A stretch of 64,000 nt of DNA from an uncultured Clostridium sp. (GCF_900547735.1 NZ_URHZ01000007.1:34413-98412); one strand, 5' to 3'. Positions 1 through 9,297 are shown, counted from the stretch's first letter. Translations and numbers: made by a program. The notes: generated by a model not told the origin, from the sequence alone.

Positions 1-769
1 TATAATCGATTTTACCCGAACCGTCTGAAACCGACTCTTTGGCGACATAGACCTCATCCGACTCCGTCCAGTCACTGCTGTCCGCATAATCCTTCTGGTT
101 GTCACTCGACGGAGTGGAACGCACCTTGAAGGAATACGTTCCCGCACTCGTCATGTACGGATAAAAATTGATTGTTGTGCCTTTGTATGCTTTCACCTTA
201 TAAATGGCGCTGCTTCCTTTGTAGAGGGTAACGTCATAGGCATCCACGCCGCTCACCTTATCCCACTTTGCATGTCCCAGTTGGTTCTGCTTCCACTCGG
301 CCTCATCGGGGGCTTCATATTCGCCCTTCACCGGCTTTGTCTTCACCGTCACGATCAGGGTATCGTAGCCCTTTCTCGACGCGGTAACGAAGGTTCCGCC
401 TTTAACCGTTACATTGCTGGCTTTGTAGGTTCCGACGAACCCGTAAGTATCCGGGTCCTCCGCCTCCAGCCATACCTTAAGCGTATAGGTACTTCCTATC
501 TTTACATCTTTTGAAGTGGAGCTGACCCACTGCGCCTCGCTTGCCACGTATCTGTCGTTGCCCGCACGCACGTTAAAGCCACTGTCCTTCCCCGCTTCCA
601 GGTCTGGGAGGCTCTCGCCGGCGTCCAGATTCAGGTCCAGGGTAATGGAAACTTTACTGATTGTCTTTCTGGATGAAGCAGCGTAGGAAACGACTGCTCC
701 TCCGAATACCATACAGGCTGCAATACATATGGAAACAAGCGGACCAATCCACCTGCGTTCTCTTTTCAT
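1..769 (-). CDS. Secreted cell-surface protein, C-terminus outside the window
   Basis: The frame is open from an ATG at 769 to the left edge, about 256 residues, and continues beyond the window. It begins MKRERRWIGPLVSI, followed by a hydrophobic segment and an AxA-like site (VSYAASS), a typical Sec signal peptide, so the product is exported. The visible mature part is rich in Lys, Thr, Ser and Asp and looks beta-rich. It contains two fibronectin-like stretches, one near EWKQNQLGHAKWDKVSGVDA, a pattern common in Lachnospiraceae surface proteins that end in cell-wall-binding repeats; that C-terminal part is not visible. An in-frame ATG lies at 778, but the GGAGAGG ribosome binding site abuts it, so 769 is preferred. 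A sigma-A promoter lies upstream. The function is not recognised. Confidence 0.75.
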   Translation of the reverse strand, partial: MKRERRWIGPLVSICIAACMVFGGAVVSYAASSRKTISKVSITLDLNLDAGESLPDLEAGKDSGFNVRAGNDRYVASEAQWVSSTSKDVKIGSTYTLKVWLEAEDPDTYGFVGTYKASNVTVKGGTFVTASRKGYDTLIVTVKTKPVKGEYEAPDEAEWKQNQLGHAKWDKVSGVDAYDVTLYKGSSAIYKVKAYKGTTINFYPYMTSAGTYSFKVRSTPSSDNQKDYADSSDWTESDEVYVAKESVSDGSGKIDY

Positions 770-833
770 CTTCCTCATCCTCTCCGGCGAAAAACCTTTT
801 TATTGCTGAATTTTCCGCTATTTTTATGATTTT

Positions 834-862
834 ATTATAAAGCGTTCCTCTATGACAGTCAA
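834..862 (-). promoter_or_regulatory. Sigma-A promoter of the surface-protein gene
   Basis: Read on the minus strand: -35 TTGACT (857-862), a 17-base spacer and -10 TATAAT (834-839), about 65 bases before the start codon. Confidence 0.7.
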
Positions 863-891
863 CTTACGATATTCTTGCGAAGTAAAGGGAT

Positions 892-3468
892 TTACAGCCA
901 TTTCTCCAGCGTCTTTTTTAACTGCCTGGGATCGATTGGTTTTGCCAGATGTTCGTTCATTCCCGATTCTGCGGTTTTCTGACGGTCGTCGGCGAAGGCG
1001 TTGGCAGTCATGGCAATGATTGGTATGGTCCCGGCGTCTTTTCTGTCTAATGCGCGGATGGCTTTGGTGGAGGTGCAGCCGTCCATGATGGGCATCTGCA
1101 TATCCATGAAGATTAAATCGTAATAGCCAAGGGGAGATTCATTGAATTGGTCCAGAGCCGTCTTACCGTTTTCGGCTATCTCTACCGTAACTCCCATCAT
1201 TCCAAGCAGTTCGGCGGCTATCTCCTGGTTCAGGGCGTTGTCCTCCACGAGCAGTATCCGTTTTCCCGTATACAATGGTATCTGTTCGCTATGCTGCTCC
1301 TGCTGCGCCGGTTCGGGAATTACCAGAAACTGTTTCAGATTGGAAACAAGCCGCGATAAAAACAGTGGTTTGGTGATAAAGCCGTTGACTCCGGCCGCTG
1401 TCGCTTTTTCCAGATATTCTGAGAAGTCATAGGCGGAAATCAGGATAACCGGAAGAGTATTTCCCAGTTTCTCCCGTATCTTACGTGTTGTCTCTATTCC
1501 ATCCAGGCCCGGCATCTTTAAATCCATTATTACCGCAAAATAGTCCTCACCGGATGCGTGCATCGCAATTGCCCTATCTAGCGCTTCCCTTCCGTTTGTT
1601 ACCCATTCGGTCCTGATACCCAGAGCTTCAAGGCGTTTGCAGGTGTTAATGCAGGTAACCTCATCATCGTCCGCTATCAGGACGGACCTGCCCCGGAGGG
1701 CGCTGTCGTCGATTGTTCCATCCGACCGTTTCAGATAAACCGATGCCGTAAACCTGCTGCCCCGTCCGTATTCACTTTCAACCCGGATCTCTCCGCCCAT
1801 CTTTTCAACAACGCTTTTACAGATAGAAAGCCCCAGACCGGTTCCCTGTACCGAATGGATCCTTTCATCATCCGCCCGCTCAAACGGCTCAAAAACACGA
1901 TCGAGGAATTCGGCCCGCATTCCGATTCCATTATCCTCTACGGCAAATTCATAGCGGCCTGTCAGAGGGTCTTCGGACGGCCTCTCAAAAATTTCCAACC
2001 GGATCATTCCTCCCTCTCCGGTGTATTTTATTGCATTGGTCAGCAGATTCATGATGAGCTGCTGCAGGCGCTGCATATCGCCCATGACAAACTCATGGCG
2101 TATGTCGTTCAGATGGATTTGAAACTGCTGGCTCTTTTCGTCTATCAGAGGCTGCACCATAGATACCACGCTCTGGACCAGCTCCGACAGATTGACAGCC
2201 TCCTCCGTCAGTACGATCCGGCCGCTCTCTATTTTGGACATATCCAGAACTTCATTAATAATGCTCAGAAGCAGTCTTGATGAAGTATCTATTTTGTCAA
2301 GGCAGCTCACCAGACGTTCTTCATTATTAAGATGGGATCTGGCGATGGTCACCATACCCATGATGGCGTTCATGGGAGTACGGATATCATGGCTCATCCT
2401 GGAAAGAAAATCCGACTTTGCCCGGCTGGCCTTCTCCAAATCTGCGGTGATCTGCTTTTCCTTCTCAAGCGCCTCCCTCAAATCGGTCTGCAGATTCATC
2501 TCCTCGGTCATATCGGTATACGTTGCATAATAGATGCGGCACTCTTCGGATTCCTGGCGCAGGCTCAGCTCCGCGCTTACCCATGCGTATGTGCCGTCTC
2601 CACAGAGCAGCCGGTACTTTTTCACGCTGAAGTTATTCTTTTTGAACCCTTCCGAATATTCCTGGCGCACCCGTCCTTTATCCGGTTCCGGGATATTGGC
2701 GAAAAAGTCGTCGAAATACGCTCCTTCTAAGGCAGCCACGCTGCGATCCGGAACGACCGCATTCTCTGCGGTCCGTGCAATCTTAAGAATTCGGTACATG
2801 CCCAGATTACCGTATAAGGGCTTGGCCCTTCCATCGGGGTACAGGCACACCAGAATCACGCCGGCCGAAATCGAATCCAGAAGCTCATATGCCGTATCGG
2901 CCCGTTCCTGTGAAGCTCTCAGGGAACTTTCCAAATGTTTCTGGTATTCTCCGCTGCTCTGCGCATACCGGGCTTTTAAGAGAAATACGCCGATAATCTG
3001 CGCTATGGTCATCACGACTTCATGGATCTCGCCGTCGCTCTCCCAATCACTGCGCAGCTGCCGGAAGTCCGTGATTCCCAGACAGGCGGCAAGCTGTCCA
3101 TGATATTCAATCGGCGCCTGGAGTACCGATCTGGAACCAAACTGTTCAAGAATGGCGGTCTGTTCCGGCGGAAGTGTATCCGTACTCCAAAAGACGGTCT
3201 TGCCGCCCATGGCAAAATCGTCCTCAAAAGCGGACAGGCGTTTCCACTCCGCCCCACTCATATCCCATGGAGACTTCGCAGAACCGGAAGCGTTCCAGAG
3301 ATAAGTCCTGCCGTATCCGCCGTCGTGCTCCGAAACATAGACACTGTCAGCCGAAAACTCCATTCCTACCAGTGCCAGCACCTGACGGACAGCGGTATCA
3401 AAATCCTTTTCCTGCCACAATATATCTAAAATGTGAGTTTTCAGCTGACTATATTTTTCTACTTTCAT
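892..3468 (-). CDS. Hybrid sensor histidine kinase with two receiver domains
   Basis: This 858-residue signalling protein has no obvious membrane segment. A GAF-like sensor region covers about residues 10-180 and a PAS domain about 195-325. They are followed by a coiled linker and a HisKA domain with the phospho-acceptor His360 in SRMSHDIRTPMNAIMG. The HATPase domain has the N box (NLLTNAIKYT), the G1 box (VEDNGIGM) and GTGLGLSI. Two receiver domains follow, with acidic pockets and phospho-acceptor Asp residues in MDLKMPGLDG and MDMQMPIMDG. The start is placed at MKVEKYS, where GGAGGAAC sits 2 bases before the ATG; longer in-frame starts up to 3525 have poorer ribosome sites. No separate regulator gene or HPt domain lies beside it, so its output partner is unknown. 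It is a single-gene unit. Confidence 0.9.
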   Translation of the reverse strand: MKVEKYSQLKTHILDILWQEKDFDTAVRQVLALVGMEFSADSVYVSEHDGGYGRTYLWNASGSAKSPWDMSGAEWKRLSAFEDDFAMGGKTVFWSTDTLPPEQTAILEQFGSRSVLQAPIEYHGQLAACLGITDFRQLRSDWESDGEIHEVVMTIAQIIGVFLLKARYAQSSGEYQKHLESSLRASQERADTAYELLDSISAGVILVCLYPDGRAKPLYGNLGMYRILKIARTAENAVVPDRSVAALEGAYFDDFFANIPEPDKGRVRQEYSEGFKKNNFSVKKYRLLCGDGTYAWVSAELSLRQESEECRIYYATYTDMTEEMNLQTDLREALEKEKQITADLEKASRAKSDFLSRMSHDIRTPMNAIMGMVTIARSHLNNEERLVSCLDKIDTSSRLLLSIINEVLDMSKIESGRIVLTEEAVNLSELVQSVVSMVQPLIDEKSQQFQIHLNDIRHEFVMGDMQRLQQLIMNLLTNAIKYTGEGGMIRLEIFERPSEDPLTGRYEFAVEDNGIGMRAEFLDRVFEPFERADDERIHSVQGTGLGLSICKSVVEKMGGEIRVESEYGRGSRFTASVYLKRSDGTIDDSALRGRSVLIADDDEVTCINTCKRLEALGIRTEWVTNGREALDRAIAMHASGEDYFAVIMDLKMPGLDGIETTRKIREKLGNTLPVILISAYDFSEYLEKATAAGVNGFITKPLFLSRLVSNLKQFLVIPEPAQQEQHSEQIPLYTGKRILLVEDNALNQEIAAELLGMMGVTVEIAENGKTALDQFNESPLGYYDLIFMDMQMPIMDGCTSTKAIRALDRKDAGTIPIIAMTANAFADDRQKTAESGMNEHLAKPIDPRQLKKTLEKWL

Positions 3469-3513
3469 ATGTTCCTCCGCATCCTGCTTCACGTACATTT
3501 CCGTATTCCCCTT

Positions 3514-3542
3514 ATTATAAATCATGGTAATACAAAACTCAA
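3514..3542 (-). promoter_or_regulatory. Sigma-A promoter of the hybrid kinase gene
   Basis: -35 TTGAGT (3537-3542), 17-base spacer and -10 TATAAT (3514-3519) on the minus strand, about 45 bases upstream of the chosen start. Confidence 0.6.
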
Positions 3543-3604
3543 TATTTTCCTGTGCAGGCGGATTATGGCAGGCAGCTTATAGTGCAGGCAGCATGAAATC
3601 ATAA

Positions 3605-3660
3605 AAACGCCATACCCGGCATTTCGATGTATTGCTCATCTAATGTCAGATATGGCGCTG
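3605..3660 (-). terminator. Possible terminator after the AEC transporter gene
   Basis: The arms GCGCCATA and TATGGCGT (outer positions 3608-3614 and 3651-3657) enclose a long loop, and on the minus strand a short T-run follows. The loop is long, so the call is tentative. Confidence 0.4.
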
Positions 3661-3719
3661 TATTTATTCTCCTGAAATGAATATCAAACTTGTTTCTCCG
3701 ATGATCCCCGCTGTTTTTG

Positions 3720-4634
3720 CTATCTCCACATAACCTCCGCCGCCCAGATACAGGCCGGCATGGAGATGATTGACAGCAGTGTGCTCAGGCAAACCGTTTT
3801 AACGGCATACGTATAGTCCGTCCCCAGCTTCTGGGCGTATACCGCCACATTGGAACCGACCGGGGCGGCGGCCGCAATCAGCAGGCTCATTTTCACCTCG
3901 GTTCCCATTCCCCGGAACAGGGACAGGAAGAGAAGCGTGGCAGCCGGGATAATGAAAAGACGGGCAAGGGAAACATAGTAAAGCTTCCTCTCCTCAAACA
4001 GTACCTTGATATCCGTCTGCGCCAGATATACCCCCAGCACAATCATCGCAATCGGAGCATTCAGGGCGGAAAGGGCGTTAATTGGCGTCAATAACAGCTC
4101 CGGCAGTTTTATCCTGAGGAAGTATACGGCGAGGCCGGCTGCAAAGCTGAGAACCAGAGGGTTCGAAAGTATTTCCTTATAATGCAGCTCCATTTTCTTT
4201 CCGGCCAGGATACTCTGTCCGTAAAACCACTGGAAGATGTTTAAAAAGGCCACCATACCCGCCGTATACAGGACTGCCTCCGGACCGACCAGCGACGAAA
4301 TGAGAGGAATTCCCATAAAACCGGCATTGGAAAAGGCCGCTCCGAAATTGTCGATCGGATTTTTCCGGAACAGCGCGGCCGCAACCGCCATGGCAAGAAG
4401 GAGGATTGCGATACCGAGCAGGACGGAACCCGCGATTGCACCGGCGCTCTGCCTGTCATCGGCCGCACCGAACGATTTAATGATGACGGAAGGCAGAATC
4501 ACATAAAGTAAAAGATTGGCAAGGCCTTTACTCGCCTCCTTTGATAAAAGTTTTTTCCGGAACAGGATGCATCCCACAGCCATGTAGATAAACATAATCA
4601 CCATTTGTTTTAATATAATTACCGTACCTGCCAT
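3720..4634 (-). CDS. AEC-family (auxin efflux carrier-like) permease
   Basis: This 304-residue membrane protein has about ten hydrophobic helices arranged as two five-helix halves, as in the AEC / BART superfamily. Family-typical features are the N-terminal amphipathic segment ending in the GCILFRKKLLSKEASKGLANL region, the NAGFMGIPL motif in the first half and the AAPVGSNVAVYAQKLG motif in the second. Bacterial AEC members export or exchange organic and amino acids; the substrate here is unknown. The gene starts 7 bases after the stop of the upstream dipeptidase gene, so they are co-transcribed. This suggests a role in handling amino acids released from dipeptides. A signal peptide is not expected. 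Confidence 0.85.
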   Translation of the reverse strand: MAGTVIILKQMVIMFIYMAVGCILFRKKLLSKEASKGLANLLLYVILPSVIIKSFGAADDRQSAGAIAGSVLLGIAILLLAMAVAAALFRKNPIDNFGAAFSNAGFMGIPLISSLVGPEAVLYTAGMVAFLNIFQWFYGQSILAGKKMELHYKEILSNPLVLSFAAGLAVYFLRIKLPELLLTPINALSALNAPIAMIVLGVYLAQTDIKVLFEERKLYYVSLARLFIIPAATLLFLSLFRGMGTEVKMSLLIAAAAPVGSNVAVYAQKLGTDYTYAVKTVCLSTLLSIISMPACIWAAEVMWR

Positions 4635-4641
4635 ACCGGAC

Positions 4642-6150
4642 CTATTCCATTTCCGCCAGTGTCTGTTTTAAAAAGGCTTCGAATTTTATACTGGATGAAA
4701 TGCTCAACCGTTCCTTCGGCGTGTGGTGGCAGAACCTGGAAGGTCCCATGGCGACCGCATCCTCCAGCCCCAGACGTGAATGTAAAATCCCGATTTCATT
4801 TCCCGCATGGCACGTAAGCACTTCCATATCACTGCCGTTAATCCGCTTCCAGGTATCCATGACCGTTCTCCTGAGCGGGGAATTCATCCGGTATCTCCAT
4901 TCCGGATATTTGCTGTGAATTTTTACCTCACCGCCCGACCGCTCCGCGGCCGCCCTTCCCTTTTCGGCAATTCTTTCACGCGTGGCCGGATAAACACTCC
5001 TTATCTCCTCCACAAATGTGATCGTGCTCTCCGTGGTTCTGAGAATTCCCAGATTCGATGAACTCTCCACATCCCCGGAGCGTTCGCTGCTCATCTCCTG
5101 GATTCCGTTCGGAAGCAGGTATGCGGTGCCAAGCAGCCGTCCGAGACAGCCGTCCGTCAGGGCATTATAGTTTTTCTGCCTTCCCTTTTCTATCTTCAGA
5201 TAGAGGCCGGAGTCACTCTTTCCGTATACCTCCTGCAGCTCTTCGAAGTACCTGCCGCATTCCTCCTCTATCGCCGTCACACTGCGGCTTCCACAGTGAA
5301 GCATCACGCCCGCCTCCCTGGGAATCGCCAGCCTGGAATTGCCCCCTTCCATCTCTGATATGGAAAATTCTTCTCCTCCGGACAGGAGCCTTCTGAGCAT
5401 GCCAATCATAAGCATGATTGCGTTTCCTCTTCCTCTGTGGATATCGGCGCCGGAGTGTCCTCCGGTCAGACCTCCGATTTCCAGCCACAGTGTATCCGGA
5501 TACAAATCCTCCCGAGCCCGTTCCAGGGGAACCTCCACCTCCATGGCCATCCCGCCGCAGGAACCGGCAAGCATCCTGTTATCCGGGCTGGTATCCAGGT
5601 TAATCATTCTCGTTGCTTTAAAATAATCGTGTGAAATATTCCATGCCCCGCTCATATCCGTCTCCTCGCAGACCGTAAAAAGGGCCTCCAGCGGCGGATG
5701 GGAAAGTGATTTATCTTCCAGGACCGCCATGATCAGCGCCACGCCAATCCCGCAGTCCGCTCCCAGGGACGTGCGCTCCGCCGACATGATCCAGTCTCCT
5801 TCTATCTTCCACTCAATTGCATCTTTTTCAAAATCATGGAGTGATTCCGGTTCCTTGTCACAAACCATATCGAGATGAGCCTGGAGAAGCAGCGGTGCGG
5901 CGTTTGCATTACCGCCTTTTCCCGGTTTCTTTATCACCAGATTGGAGATGGCGTCCTGGAAAACTTCCAGGCCCAGCTCTTTTGCCCATCCATATATGTA
6001 ATCGCTGACCGCCTTCTCACTGCCGCTGTCACGCGGGATTTTGCACAATCTGTAAAAGTGGTGAAGCGTCCTGTGATTCAGCAAAGATTGTATTTCCCTG
6101 TTTTCCTCCTCACAGGGTACTTTTCCGCACTCGTTTGTTTCTGCTTTCAT
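4642..6150 (-). CDS. pepD: Aminoacyl-histidine dipeptidase (M20C, PepD family)
   Basis: This 502-residue cytosolic metallopeptidase of clan MH hydrolyses Xaa-His and other unsaturated dipeptides. The metal-binding signature is visible: HLDMVCDKEPES (first His/Asp), SLGADCGIG (bridging Asp region), TVCEETDMSGA (catalytic Glu pair) and, near the C-terminus, CHAGNEIG and HTPKERLSI. The insertion (dimerisation) domain lies at roughly 200-400, with GGLTGGHSGADIHRGRGNA typical of PepD. The length matches the family (about 485-500). The start ATG at 6150 has GAGGAGGAACACGG directly upstream. It is the middle gene of a yfcC-pepD-AEC operon with gaps of 14 and 7 bases, consistent with peptide uptake and breakdown as a single unit. 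Confidence 0.92.
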   Translation of the reverse strand: MKAETNECGKVPCEEENREIQSLLNHRTLHHFYRLCKIPRDSGSEKAVSDYIYGWAKELGLEVFQDAISNLVIKKPGKGGNANAAPLLLQAHLDMVCDKEPESLHDFEKDAIEWKIEGDWIMSAERTSLGADCGIGVALIMAVLEDKSLSHPPLEALFTVCEETDMSGAWNISHDYFKATRMINLDTSPDNRMLAGSCGGMAMEVEVPLERAREDLYPDTLWLEIGGLTGGHSGADIHRGRGNAIMLMIGMLRRLLSGGEEFSISEMEGGNSRLAIPREAGVMLHCGSRSVTAIEEECGRYFEELQEVYGKSDSGLYLKIEKGRQKNYNALTDGCLGRLLGTAYLLPNGIQEMSSERSGDVESSSNLGILRTTESTITFVEEIRSVYPATRERIAEKGRAAAERSGGEVKIHSKYPEWRYRMNSPLRRTVMDTWKRINGSDMEVLTCHAGNEIGILHSRLGLEDAVAMGPSRFCHHTPKERLSISSSIKFEAFLKQTLAEME

Positions 6151-6164
6151 CCGTGTTCCTCCTC

Positions 6165-7580
6165 TTAGAATGGTCCCAGGTTAATGAACTGGGCAAACAT
6201 CGTGGCAGCCACAGCAATACTAATCATAATCACAAAGATTTTGACAATAAATTTTACCCAGGATAAATAATTGATGTTGGCAATTCCAAGTCCTATCATC
6301 AGCGTGCCGCATGTCACCCACATCATATTGGAAAGTCCGTCTCCGAGCTGGAACGCCAGTACGGCTACCTGCTGGTTGACGCCGAGTATCTGTGCCAGAG
6401 GCGACATAATCGGCATTGTAATCGCCGCCTGTGTGGAACCCGAATTGACAAAGAAGTTAATCAGTGTCTGTACAATTACCATCCCTCCGGCCGAGATAAC
6501 GGGCGGAAGCTTCTCCAGAGGAAGCGCCAGATAGTACACGATGCTGTCCAGAATACTGGCTGAATCCAGAATCTGTGTGATTGCCATGGCAAAACCGATA
6601 ATCAGACAGGGAACCGCCATATCCTTTGCCCCTTTACTGAATTCGGTAAAAATCCGGTTCAATCCGTAACCGTTTGCAATGCCTGCCAGCAGTCCGATTG
6701 CAAGAAAAATGGTAGCGCACTCCGAGAGATAAAATCCTTTTGTGATAGTTCCCCAAATCAGGAATGCGAGGCCCGCAAAGAAGATTATCCACACTCTGAT
6801 ATGGCCGCCCGTCATTGCCGTCTTTTCCGATGTATCGGAGAGAAACTCTTCCGGCACGTTGGGGCTGAAGCTGTAAGCACCGTCTTTATGCACCTTTCCT
6901 GCATAACGGAGCATGTAAGCGAGAGCGACAACATAAAGGATTACTGACAGCGCCACTCTGTATCCGGCTCCGGACGGATAAGGAAGACCTGCAATCCCCT
7001 GTGCAACCGCAAGATTAAAGGGATTGAGGAATCCGGCTCCGTAACCAATTGCATATCCCAGAATCATGCTGCCGATTGCGGTGATGGTGTCAAACCCCAG
7101 AGAGACCATCAGGACAATGATAAACGGTGCAAATGCCATCATTTCCTGGCCCATTCCAAAGGTGGAAGAGCAGAACAGGAAGAAGAACATGACGCCCGCT
7201 ATGACAAATCCACGGCTCTTATCGCTTTTAAACCGGTCCACCATCTGGCTTAATGCGGCCTCAATCGCTCCCGTTGAAGTGATTACCCCGAGCGCCCCTC
7301 CTATCAGGAGCAAAAACGATATGATGGAAGATGCTTTTTTAATTCCCGCATCAAACGACAGCATGACGTCGATCGGCGTTGCCGCATTCTGTGCAATCTG
7401 ATGATAGGTGCCGGCCGCTACGACGGTCTTTCCGGTTGCCGGATCCACGATCCTTTCAAATTCCCCGGCCGGAATAAAATAGCTCAGAATGGCCACCAAC
7501 ACTACAAGTACAAACAAGAGTGTAAGCGGATTCAGATTTGAGAACAACTTTGTGATTTTCCCCTCTTTTTTCGTATGCAT
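6165..7580 (-). CDS. YfcC-family (basic amino acid / C4-dicarboxylate-like) transporter
   Basis: This 471-residue integral membrane protein has about 12 helices. The family-typical opening LNPLTLLFVLVVLVAILSYF is followed by IPAGEFER, and there is a central SSTFGMGQEMMAFAPF segment and FFVNSGSTQAAITMPI, with GDGLSNMMW near the C-terminus. This is the YfcC / DcuC-like (ArcD-related) group, generally predicted to move basic amino acids, dipeptides or dicarboxylates. The start was moved to MHTKKEGK because GGGGAGG lies 7 bases upstream; a longer frame reaches 7637. It is the first gene of the operon with pepD and the AEC permease. Its promoter overlaps that of the divergent LysR gene, which probably regulates it. 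Confidence 0.87.
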   Translation of the reverse strand: MHTKKEGKITKLFSNLNPLTLLFVLVVLVAILSYFIPAGEFERIVDPATGKTVVAAGTYHQIAQNAATPIDVMLSFDAGIKKASSIISFLLLIGGALGVITSTGAIEAALSQMVDRFKSDKSRGFVIAGVMFFFLFCSSTFGMGQEMMAFAPFIIVLMVSLGFDTITAIGSMILGYAIGYGAGFLNPFNLAVAQGIAGLPYPSGAGYRVALSVILYVVALAYMLRYAGKVHKDGAYSFSPNVPEEFLSDTSEKTAMTGGHIRVWIIFFAGLAFLIWGTITKGFYLSECATIFLAIGLLAGIANGYGLNRIFTEFSKGAKDMAVPCLIIGFAMAITQILDSASILDSIVYYLALPLEKLPPVISAGGMVIVQTLINFFVNSGSTQAAITMPIMSPLAQILGVNQQVAVLAFQLGDGLSNMMWVTCGTLMIGLGIANINYLSWVKFIVKIFVIMISIAVAATMFAQFINLGPF

Positions 7581-7679
7581 TCCATTTTCCTCCCCGTTCC
7601 CCTGAACGATATGTTTTTTGCTTTTACTTTTCCCCACTGCGAGTTGCTGTTAACTGGTTTCAAAACGTTTTGATTTATA

Positions 7680-7713
7680 TTGACATTGTAGCACCGGGGT
7701 ATTAATATGTAAA
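7680..7713. promoter_or_regulatory. Overlapping divergent promoters, LysR gene and yfcC operon
   Basis: Plus strand: TTGACA (7680-7685), 17 bases, TAATAT (7703-7708), towards the LysR gene. Minus strand: TTTACA (7708-7713), 17 bases, TACAAT (7685-7690), towards yfcC. The two share almost all positions, so occupancy of one should exclude the other, the usual layout for an autoregulated LysR gene and its target. Confidence 0.65.
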
Positions 7714-7731
7714 ATATTGATAAAATATCTT

Positions 7732-7754
7732 ATCTATTCGAAAAACATATAGAT
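7732..7754. promoter_or_regulatory. Candidate LysR operator
   Basis: An inverted repeat ATCTAT-N11-ATAGAT matches the T-N11-A form of LysR boxes and lies just upstream of the divergent yfcC promoter. Confidence 0.5.
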
Positions 7755-7805
7755 TGAGTTCCGGGAATGCGACCTGGAAAACATTTTCCTGAGATTGGAG
7801 GTTCT

Positions 7806-8669
7806 ATGGAATTAAGACAGCTTCACTATTTTATAGCAATCGCCGAGGAGGGTTCTATCACCGCTGCGGCCGCACGGCTGCACCTGACCCAGCCGCCCCT
7901 CAGCCAGCAGCTTAAAAAGCTGGAGGAAGAGCTGAATGTCGTACTGTTTGAAAGAGATTCGAGAAAGGTCCAGCTTACCGACGTCGGACAGCTCTTCCTG
8001 ATCCGTGCCAAGCAGATTCTGGCCCTCAGCGAGGCCACGCAGAGTGAAATCAGCGACTATGCCAACGGATGCCAGGGAACCATCTTTGTCGGCATCACGC
8101 CTACCGCGATTCCGCTGATCCTTTCTCCCGCCATCGGTGAATTCCATCGCAAATTTCCGCTGATTAATTTTGAGATATTCGAAGGAAACACCTCCTATAT
8201 CAGCGAGCTGCTGACCAAGGGAATCGTGGATATCGGAATTCTGCGCTCCCCTTTCAATACCAAGGGGCTCAATTCTATCCGCAAGAAATCGGAACCCATG
8301 GTAGCCGCCATGTCCCCGTCCTACAACTGGTCCGACGCCCTCTCCTGCTCCGTCAGGGAGCTGGACAAGAAGAAGCTGATTATCTACAGGCGCTATGAAG
8401 CGCTCCTGCAGGAGTCATTTGCCCAGTATAATGCCAAGCCGCATATTATCTGCAAGACGGAACGCTCCTACACCGCCCTCCGGGCAGCCGAGTCCGGGCT
8501 GGGGATTGCCGTCCTGCCGTTCAGCGCCCTCCAGATGGCCCAGGATCAGTTAATCCTTAAGATTCTGGAGGATCCGAGCCTCTCCACCAGTCCCATGGCC
8601 GTATGGATGCCGGACCGCTATCTGTCAAAGGCGGCCGAGGCCTTTCTTGAATACTTTAAAGAGCTGTAA
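7806..8669 (+). CDS. LysR-family transcriptional regulator
   Basis: The 287-residue protein has an N-terminal winged helix-turn-helix (residues 1-60; MELRQLHYF, ITAAAARLHLTQPPLSQQLK) and a C-terminal periplasmic-binding-like effector domain (about 90-285), like CynR/CysL-type regulators. The start is set at MELRQL, where GGAGG sits 5 bases upstream; a longer frame to 7767 has no good ribosome site. It is divergent from the yfcC-pepD-AEC operon with an overlapping promoter and a T-N11-A box between them, so it probably regulates that operon in response to an amino acid or peptide. The ligand cannot be read from the sequence. Confidence 0.92.
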   Translation: MELRQLHYFIAIAEEGSITAAAARLHLTQPPLSQQLKKLEEELNVVLFERDSRKVQLTDVGQLFLIRAKQILALSEATQSEISDYANGCQGTIFVGITPTAIPLILSPAIGEFHRKFPLINFEIFEGNTSYISELLTKGIVDIGILRSPFNTKGLNSIRKKSEPMVAAMSPSYNWSDALSCSVRELDKKKLIIYRRYEALLQESFAQYNAKPHIICKTERSYTALRAAESGLGIAVLPFSALQMAQDQLILKILEDPSLSTSPMAVWMPDRYLSKAAEAFLEYFKEL

Positions 8670-8703
8670 ATAATGAAAACACTCAGGTTCCAATCTGATA
8701 ACG

Positions 8704-8738
8704 AAAAAAAGGCACTCCCAAAGCGGGAATGCCATTTT
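8704..8738. terminator. Bidirectional terminator between the LysR gene and rplQ
   Basis: The arms GGCACTCCC (8711-8719) and GGGAATGCC (8725-8733) are flanked by an A-run on the left and a T-rich stretch on the right, serving both converging units. Confidence 0.75.
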
Positions 8739-8760
8739 CATTATCTATTCGGATATAAGA

Positions 8761-9297
8761 TTAAACAAGCTCTAATAAAACTTCCATAGCGCCGTCGCCC
8801 TTACGCTGGCCGATTTTAACGATTCTTGTGTATCCACCGTTACGGTTAACGTACTTAGGAGCAATCTCATCAAAGAGTTTTGCCGGCATATCTACGGATT
8901 TTGTGTTTTTCTTTCTGCCTGCTTTTGCAGTAGGAACTTCTGTGATATCATAGAAAACTTTTAACATCTGTCTTCTTGCATGAAGTCTGGATGGTTTGTC
9001 TTTCTTGATCTCTTTCTCTACTTCGTCATAAACGGTTACTTTCTTGCCGTCAACAACTTCTTTTACCCTCTTGCCGTCTTTGTCTTTGCGTGCAACTTTT
9101 GCAGTAACTTTAACGGTTTCGAAGTTATCTTTTTCCTTAACTGCCATAGCAATTAAGCCCTCGGCGATTTTCTTTACTTCTTTAGCTCTTGCTTCAGTTG
9201 TAGTGATTTTGCCGTGGTATAACAGGTTGGTAACCTGGTTTCTAAGTAATGCTTTTCTCTGGCTGGAAGTTTTTCCCAGCTTTCTATATCCTGCCAT
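8761..9297 (-). CDS. rplQ: 50S ribosomal protein L17
   Basis: L17 (bL17) binds 23S rRNA near the exit tunnel. The N-terminus is canonical (MAGYRKLGKTSSQRKALLRN) and the C-terminus is canonical (GYTRIVKIGQRKGDGA). At 178 residues it is about 50-60 longer than most bacterial L17. The extra part is a charged insertion at about 65-120 (KVARKDKDGKRVKEVVDG onwards), which I recall as a feature of Lachnospiraceae L17. The start is at 9297, where GGAGG precedes it; the frame extends 5 codons further. It is the last gene of the ribosomal operon and is followed by a terminator. Confidence 0.97.
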   Translation of the reverse strand: MAGYRKLGKTSSQRKALLRNQVTNLLYHGKITTTEARAKEVKKIAEGLIAMAVKEKDNFETVKVTAKVARKDKDGKRVKEVVDGKKVTVYDEVEKEIKKDKPSRLHARRQMLKVFYDITEVPTAKAGRKKNTKSVDMPAKLFDEIAPKYVNRNGGYTRIVKIGQRKGDGAMEVLLELV

